From the NCBI GenBank assembly GCA_021234155.1, contig JAJEKV010000504.1:38278-102277 (forward strand): DNA of 64,000 nt, read 5' to 3'. The first letter of the stretch is position 1. Each line of letters begins with the position of its first letter. The stretch is from Isoetes taiwanensis (Eukaryota > Streptophyta > Lycopodiopsida > Isoetales > Isoetaceae). Made by a program: the position numbers and the translations under genes. This document shows, in pieces, positions 57,161 to 64,000 of this stretch. Under the pieces are notes generated by a model. It had not been told where the DNA came from, ran no database searches, and was given only the letters and a program-made list of their open reading frames with translations.

Positions 57161-57464
57161 ACTATCAAACCACTATAGATGCAGTCTTTTATAATTTTTG
57201 TTTTTTGAAGCACGTTAGACTTTATTAAAAGATAAAGTAAACCAATACATGAGAAAATACAAAGGTGTCTTTTTTGATTTATAATTTGTTATATTTAAGT
57301 CTTTTTATAAATTGTTTTGCATCTTTAGAAAACCAACACATATCTTATGCATCTTTCTTTCACTATTTTGCTGCTAAGGTTCTTCCCTCGAAAACCCTTT
57401 GGGGTGGGGTTTTTTAATCTTGGATAGTAATAGGCATGTTGTGTTATTATTTTCTTTGTTTGGG
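57161..57464. other. Non-coding stretch
   Basis: AT-rich. AGCACGTTAGACTTTATTAA near 57220 may belong to the 3' end of an old element. No gene. Confidence 0.4.
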
Positions 57465-57517
57465 TCCCATAGGCCTCTTAGTATTCGTGGACGATAAAAT
57501 TCAATTCAATTTATCTA
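57465..57517 (+). mobile_element. Short retroposon end with (AATTC)n tail
   Basis: GGTCCCATAGGCCTCTTAGT, then CGTGGACGATAAAATTCAAT, then TCAATTT. It shares its core with 55273-55341. Confidence 0.6.
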
Positions 57518-57569
57518 CAACCAAATGCGCTTGCTAGCCATTGCAACTCTTGTTCGTGTTTCAATTTAA

Positions 57570-57787
57570 GTTATACTCTAGTGGTACACGCTAGGTCTAG
57601 CAACTATAGGTCTCGAGTTCGAGACCGCCCAAAATCGCACTCTGAACTGTTAGGTGTCAAAACCCACATACGCAATGTAAAGTGAGGAGGCAGGGCCCAA
57701 TCAAGGAATGTAGCGTGGTGTGTAATCACATGTCCAGTTGGATGCTGCCTAGTGGCATGATGTTAAAATACCATCTATCTATCTATA
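57570..57787 (+). mobile_element. tRNA-derived SINE with (ATCT)n tail
   Basis: CTCTAGTGGTACACGCTAGG (A-box-like) is followed about 30 bp later by GAGTTCGAGACC (B box), then a body of about 160 bp and the tail CCATCTATCTATCTAT. Length and tail are typical of plant SINEs. Confidence 0.7.
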
Positions 57788-59247
57788 TCATTTCATTAGT
57801 GTGCCAAACACTACATCACTATTTATTATTATTGCTATAGGATCACCATTTATTGCACCAGTATTAGTGCCAATGGTTTTGTAAGGAGTAATAGTGATGC
57901 TATTAGCACAAGTTATATAATGTTGATGGTTGAATCAATGATTGTGATATGCAACTATAGATTCACTATTAATATCAACTATAACATCATTTAATGCACA
58001 GACCTTGGAATCAACTACTTTATCAAATGTAAATGTGTTGTAAGGCATACTAATACATCCTGTTCCATGTACACTGACAATCGTTGCTATTTCAATTAAC
58101 TTAGACGTGCAATCTCTCTTTGAGAAGAGCTATATATTGTCAATTGTCTGCTTATTCTGTAGCTTCTTTCTCAAAACATTTAACCGCACCTTCTCTTGGG
58201 TTTGTCATATATCTCACTTGTAAAAGGTCTATGATATGCCTCTATGTTTATATTGGAATATGTGAATATCAAGCAGAGTTATAATGGTTGTGCATATTAA
58301 CACTAGAGTTGTTACTGGAACTATCCAGGGTTCATCCACCAGAATTGGTCCAGCATACCCTCAGCCACCTAAACCCAGATATCTAACAAGAGAAATTTCC
58401 ATTTCATAAGATACCACCACTTTTGGAATCTTCACTTGGCTATGGAGAATTTTCATGACCAATGGATTTACTGATATGTTGTAGTGATTGCCCAAACCTT
58501 ATAGAATTCAACAGTTTTTACGCCAGGCCAGAACTTCATTTTCTAAACTTTCTAGCATAAAGGGGTCCAAATGTTTCTAAAATTGAAAGTAATTGATGTT
58601 TTATTATAAAACATGTTGATTTACATGTTTTCATGTTTCATTGCTATTAGATGACATTATATGAAGTCGTCAAACCATATTTAGCTCAAAAAAGCTGTCT
58701 GAGGTTGTGAATTGTTTCTCCTTTACTATAACAAGTTTTGACGTAAGACTTATGGCTATAAGTTGTTAACTCTAAGAGCTATAATCCAATAATTTTTTGA
58801 AGTCTCCATAAGTCGCGTTGATCTCAATTTTCATGAAAGAAGATTTGACACATAATCCAGGACAAAAATAGAACTAAAATGGTGTAACTAAACTCATATA
58901 TAAGCTTTCTATGGGCAATAAATGATGCATTCCATACATTCCACTTATATCTACATAATAAAGAATTTTATCAACTTAAATATGGTGAATAACTATGTAT
59001 TCTTTATATTTAGAAGTTGTTGTCAGTACACAAAATTGGAGCTTAGTTAGGGTAATAGTACAAAAAACTCATATTTTATGATAGGCAATATTTTCTTAAT
59101 GAATATGACCCTTGCTTGGCAACATAGACATGAATTTTATGTTAAAAGTAACACATTATGTAGAAGATTTGATTTAAAATAGAATTGGACCATTTCTAGT
59201 TTGTACTTAAGCTTGCCATATTTTAAAGCAAGATAACATTCTTTTTC
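57788..59247. other. Unassigned AT-rich stretch
   Basis: No gene or RNA recognised. Diverged phrases such as GAAGATTTGA(C/T)(A/T) and GGACCATT/GGTCCA recur here and at 62300-63550, suggesting old repeats around the hAT-like insertion. Confidence 0.4.
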
Positions 59248-59255
59248 AACTTATG

Positions 59256-62238
59256 CCCGGGGGGTTCACCTCTATGTTAGGGGCATATGGCATGTGCGTG
59301 CATCAGGTCGGGAGAAACCCCTATGTATACAGTTGACCCTCCATATAAACCCCTATGTATACAGTCCTGTGTTGTCGAAGCAACATATCCGATTCCATAC
59401 TTTTACCTCAAGTCTAAGCATAATTTACCCTATCCTTAACCTTATTTTTACGTCTAGTATTTATTCATGTAGCCTACCCTCTACCTTACATTTACATCCA
59501 AGATACAAATGTTGCAAGCAAGGATCGTAGCAGTTGTATATGTGTAAGAGTCATGCTTGACATTTATAAGCTGCTTTTAAGAATATAAAGTTACGTGAAC
59601 ATAGAACTATCATACATCCATGGCTAGCATTTGAAGTTTTATTTGCAATACATGCGCATTCTTTCTAACGTGATGAACGGCACATGAATGTAGTTCAAAT
59701 AAAGAATATCCAAAAGTTGGAATCTTGTACAACATTACATATCACAAAAAGTGGGCAGAACAAAGCGTGCACCCACTTTATTATTCATATGAGTTAAGTA
59801 TTCAAGCTATAAGCTCCTTATCAAACTTAGCAAAACAAGAGTTCAGCTACTTGATCCTTCATATGAGTTGAATCTTCAGGCTATAAGCTCCACGCCAAAC
59901 TTACTTTGTGAATGTAACTTTTAGCCAAAATGGAAATCTGATTAAGTTGAAGATCTTCCTGAGGATGCTGTACATTATTAGGTCAAAAGAAATACAAATA
60001 GAAATGTAGTCATAAAGCATCCTTGAGATTCACACAAACTGCTCTCGCCAATTGTTGCTGCATCATAATTTTAAAAAGCTCACACATCTTCAATGGCCCA
60101 TCTTCATTCGTTTCAATCACTATACCCTTGAGATTTCACTTACTCTTGCTTCTTTCTCTTGCCAAATACATGCTTTGCGTTGCTTTGCTTCTGCTTGGAA
60201 GCAGTGAGATATTCCCAAAACAAATGTCACCCCAAAATTTGAGATTAACTTCCAAGTGTGGCTAGGATTTTTCAGAAATGGGGAGGTTTCTAAACATCCA
60301 GTTCCCATACTTATAAATTTTGAAGTCAGAGAACATAGCCTTATCTTCTCAAACAATTCAACTAGGACGTTGAGGTTTTTTCCAGGGTTTTAAACATGGT
60401 TAAGATATGCTAAACAACTCTGCAACTAAATATTAAACACAATAAGTTGGTGCAAAGAAAATTAACACCCTGCATCTACATGCTACTCCTGAACAGGATT
60501 TTTCAAAAATTACAACCATGCACCAAACACTTACATAGAAATTGGCAGCAGGGGTTATAGCCTGCCACATCAACTGCAAAAATGCTCGGACTCTAGGCCA
60601 TAGACCAGCTCCAGCAGGTTCAGACCGCTGATTATTAGCATAGGTGATACTGCAGAAGCAACCACATGCTGCAAGTCCTTCTGCAAAAGAAAACCAGAAG
60701 ACAAGGGAGATACCAAGAAAAACTATCAATGTATAGATTCTGGTCCACCCATCCAGCAACGTTAAGGAAATAAGGAAATGCAATAACTGTGCATACCTCT
60801 TTATACATATTTTCTGTCTTCCATTATCTCTTCAAAAGCATACCATAGTCCTGATTTACAGAACTTGGACCCTGCCAAATATTCTAAGTTATTGTAGCAG
60901 TGCCAACATAGGATAGAATGTGGTTTTGAATCAAATGCAAATGTCATGGATTTCAAATATCATAAACTGAAGCCTTTCCACTAATAGATGAGATAGCCTT
61001 GAAAGCCAAAAACCATAAAGCATACGAAATAAGTAATATAACGTTTAGAAACAAATTTCACAAGCCAACACCAAGATGCATAACTGTACAAATAGCCATT
61101 CATTTTGAATGAAGTGGCACCCTTTCAAGTAAGGGATCACCATTAGTTGCCGGCAGCTCCCATTAACGTATGGCAGTTCCATGCCTGACAAATGAATTCC
61201 TTTGTGCAAACAATTTATGGGAGCCATGCATACCTGAAGTACGAACTTTATTGGAGACGAAGAGCAGACATAGACTAGGGCTCCAATATATAATAACATG
61301 ATTGTTGCGACATGCGCCCACCCAAGTGCAAATACAAGATTTACATCTTATGTTTGCTGGCAACTCAGATGCTTGATTCTTGTTATCAGAAGCATGTACA
61401 CATCTTTGTTGGAGACAGCATGCTTACAAGCTATTCAATCAGCTTTTGGGAGATAGAAAAGCAACCTGCAGCTTCATAAGTTAGACATCACATTCTAAGA
61501 TGAGTTACATGTCCTATAATAAACTTGGATAGCAAGAAAGAACTGTTATTTAGCATAAAACTGGGGATTCCTTTGGTGCCTCTTGCATAGCAGGACCACA
61601 GCACAATATAGCCCTGTTTTTGCCATGGCATTTCCAGGGATAATGCCTTTTGATGTTGCAAAGTCTTGAAGATGAACTATAGCTGTAGCCCAACCATAAT
61701 CGAGCTTGCATCAGGGTAAAAGTATAAATAGTTCGCATCAAAAGCTTCAAAGCTTTTAGACTTGCATTTGCAGATACAGGTCCAGATTTTGGTTAGCATA
61801 TCAACTAGAGTTCGAAAATCAGAGCTTGGTCATTCATCGTTACCCTGAGCAAAAATCTTTGGCCTGCAGGGTTTAGGCCGGGAGTAAATCTGCCCCAAGT
61901 ACAACCGGGAAGAGCATCAACGTTCATAACAAATTCTGTAACATGTTTTATAAGGAAGAAAACTGAACAGGACAAAAAAACATCACAAAATTACCTCCAA
62001 AATAACAACGACCCTTAAACGTATCTCAGGCATCCAGCAATCAAACTCCAGCCCTTAAACGTATTCCTAACTCCTGTGCAAAGCCAAGAAAACCCTGCCG
62101 AAACCGTAAAAATCCTTACACTAGAGGCGCCAAAACGTAGGAGAGACCGCATGTATACGTACCTTTTTTTTTTTCAAAAAAACCCCTTCTCCGTCCACGC
62201 ACATGTATTCTACGGAATACATGTGTGAACCCCCCGGG
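59256..62238. mobile_element. hAT-like TIR element, copy 2 (non-autonomous, 2.98 kb)
   Basis: Left end CCCGGGGGGTTCAC and right end GTGAACCCCCCGGG are perfect 14-bp inverted repeats. The flanking 8-mers AACTTATG (59248-59255) and AACTCATG (62239-62246) agree at 7 of 8 positions. The first ~250 bp and last ~200 bp match copy 1 (9077-12882). The interiors look unrelated, and this one has exon-like sequence on the minus strand. No transposase. Confidence 0.85.
60535..60680 (-). pseudogene. Exon-like fragment carried by hAT-like copy 2
   Basis: A pyrimidine-rich acceptor (TCTTTTGCAG) precedes 60680 and a consensus donor (GTAAGT) follows 60535. The 146 bp between are open and read GLAACGCFCSITYANNQRSE and AGAGLWPRVRAFLQLMWQAI. 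Another candidate exon (about 61305-61230, IGALVYVCSSSPIKFVLQ, donor GTATGC) lies upstream on the same strand. This suggests part of a multi-exon membrane-type protein gene was captured; the source gene is not recognised. Confidence 0.45.
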
Positions 62239-62246
62239 AACTCATG

Positions 62247-64000
62247 ATTGACAAAACATGTGATACAAGTTCAAAATATATTTTGTATCGTCTTAGTGCA
62301 AAACATACGATGAAATCTTCTTATTTTTTACTATCACAAACTTAGGACATGTGTTTGCTGCTTAGAAGTTCCTATTTTAGGTATAATAATAGTATCTTTA
62401 GCTTGTCTTTCACGATAGACTATAATTTTTATGGACTTAAGCTTCATTTGCAATATAGATCTCCAATTGGATGTTAAAAATAACATACTACTATATGTAG
62501 ACATGAATATAAATAGGCAAGGACCATTATGGTCCACAATTAGATGAATTGGGTATAGAAGTATATCTCTTTAAGAATCATTACAAATTCTATTTATTGT
62601 TCATTTGTCACTTATACAATGATATGGTGATTTTCTACCTTCTCTAACATAATTTTTGGAAGAATGAGTGGAGATTCATATAGGTTCAATTTGCTTGTGC
62701 TTCAACATTATCATTAAATAAGGCAATTCTAGCAACCAACTAATTTTTTCAAATAGAATACTATATATGGAATCTATATATTCTTAAGGCGAGTTTAAAA
62801 CCAATTAAGATGATGATGTTCTGACTTTTTGAATGATCCTAAGCCATGTGGACCAACAGTAGGAAACAGACGTAGCAATCTACCTTTATTTTTCATAGTT
62901 ATAGCTTTTTATATTTGTTCTTCATTCTTTTGCATTACTTCCACAACTTGAGAAGTTTGAAAATACAAGTTTTGAGTTCACCATTTAATGCATAGGTTTA
63001 TGAAATCCATGGAACGCGTAATCTAAAAGATAACTTGGAATGGACACTAGAAAGTTTACTCTAAACCTCAAGATAATGAGCATTCATTATTTTTAATGAA
63101 TAGAGTGGTTCATGAGGTGCTAATATCCCACAATTGAAACTGAAATCGATTAAGATGAGGGAGTTCTTAATTTTAAAAAGAAGGTGGACCAGTAATGGTC
63201 CAAGAAAACAAACCTTTCTTGATTTCTTATGGACAAACGCTGCGCTTTTTTAATGTGTTTGTTTTTAGAGTGATTCTATATTATGGTAACCTTTCATAAT
63301 ATGATTTTTTGGAAGATGAATTTGAATCATTTTACTCCTATATAGACACAAGTTATCAGTCACTTGTAAATGAAAAAATAAAAGAAAATCAAAACTTCAT
63401 CATTAAGGCTAATGGACATTTTTCTTAGATAAAGCAAGTGTCTACCACTTATATTCGAAATTTTAGGTCAAAATTTATTTCCTTACAAAAGTTAGAGATT
63501 TGATTTGAAAACAGCTTTCTGGAAACCAGTATTGGTTCACAGAAGACAAACAACAGTTCTGACCCTGTCATATTCAAACATCCCTATCTCCCTTCTCAGA
63601 TCTCGGATTGAGATGCAGTTTTTTGTGTTTTACTCTCTAACTCGTGAAGAAAAATAGAAAAATAACGAAAAAAATCATAAAAATATTCTTACTGAGACAG
63701 TTTTACTTTATCAAAACATAAAGCAAAAAAGACTTGACCCCCTTGCATTTACCTAAGTGTAACTCTCATAAACGGGGACCAGTAGATTTTTAGGTATTTT
63801 TCCCATGCAATATGACTGCTATATATTAACATATAAGAAGGGTTTGACTGATTATTGAACCTTTGATTTTATATGAATTTTAAAGCAAACAGTGCGAATG
63901 CACCTTTTCTGGTACATCATGTGATGACTCTAGTGTTAAGCATATATACAATGGTAGTTATCGTCAAATCGCCTTTCCATCCATGTATGTGCCCTTATGC
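62247..64000. other. Unassigned AT-rich stretch to the window end
   Basis: Old repeat-like phrases (for example GGTCCA(C/A)(A/G)A near 62530 and 63200) but no gene, RNA or recognisable element. Confidence 0.4.

Overview
The window is nuclear DNA of a land plant with a large, transposon-rich genome. The only intact host gene is an NPR1-type salicylate receptor/coactivator whose introns sit where flowering-plant NPR1 introns sit. The rest is AT-rich sequence crowded with LTR elements, LINEs, SINEs, TIR transposons and satellites. A fern or another seed-free plant is my guess from the size of the transposon load; the sequence does not prove it.

Layout. 88-3553 (-): four-exon NPR1-like gene. 3554-5323: its upstream flank with small fold-back elements. 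5324-14879: LTR retrotransposon 'A' with very long LTRs (about 2.56 kb) around a non-coding interior of about 0.6 kb; its 3' LTR is split by a hAT-like TIR element (9077-12882, 8-bp target duplication). 14880-17050: LINE reverse-transcriptase relic and a T-rich degenerate tandem array. 17053-19809: satellite of about 145 units of 19 bp, whose two alternating unit types are near reverse complements and can form hairpins. 21860-29818: two tandem copies of a 3.5-4.5 kb block overlapping a broken Copia element (23500-31550, -, three copies of a 199-bp LTR). 32380-33180: A/T-rich array, inverted relative of the one at 16.2 kb.

34982-56660 is the richest part. An unknown coding sequence ('W') is split after codon 36 by a Ty3/Gypsy chromovirus (35090-55653, target duplication TTATG). 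Its 5' LTR contains a 4.27-kb TIR transposon with a probable transposase and a zinc-finger/charged ORF. Its interior holds a LINE (poly-A end at 41308), which is itself interrupted by a gag-only LTR element (42200-46755). Where gag, protease, RT and RNase H should be, the Gypsy element carries a histone-H3-like pseudogene (47440-48580) and an unrecognised gene 'Z' (49577-51360) that has its own TATA box and is split by a solo LTR. Only integrase and chromodomain remains follow, then tRNA-derived SINE copies, the polypurine tract and the 3' LTR.

56661-64000: another degenerate T-rich array, short retroposons with pentanucleotide tails, a tRNA-derived SINE, and a second hAT-like copy (59256-62238) that carries exon-like sequence.

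The most unusual observation is the chromodomain retrotransposon carrying an H3-like gene, with an H3 N-tail and histone fold separated by a long charged linker, next to an unknown gene. All coordinates and similarities were read by eye; percent identities and database matches were not computed.
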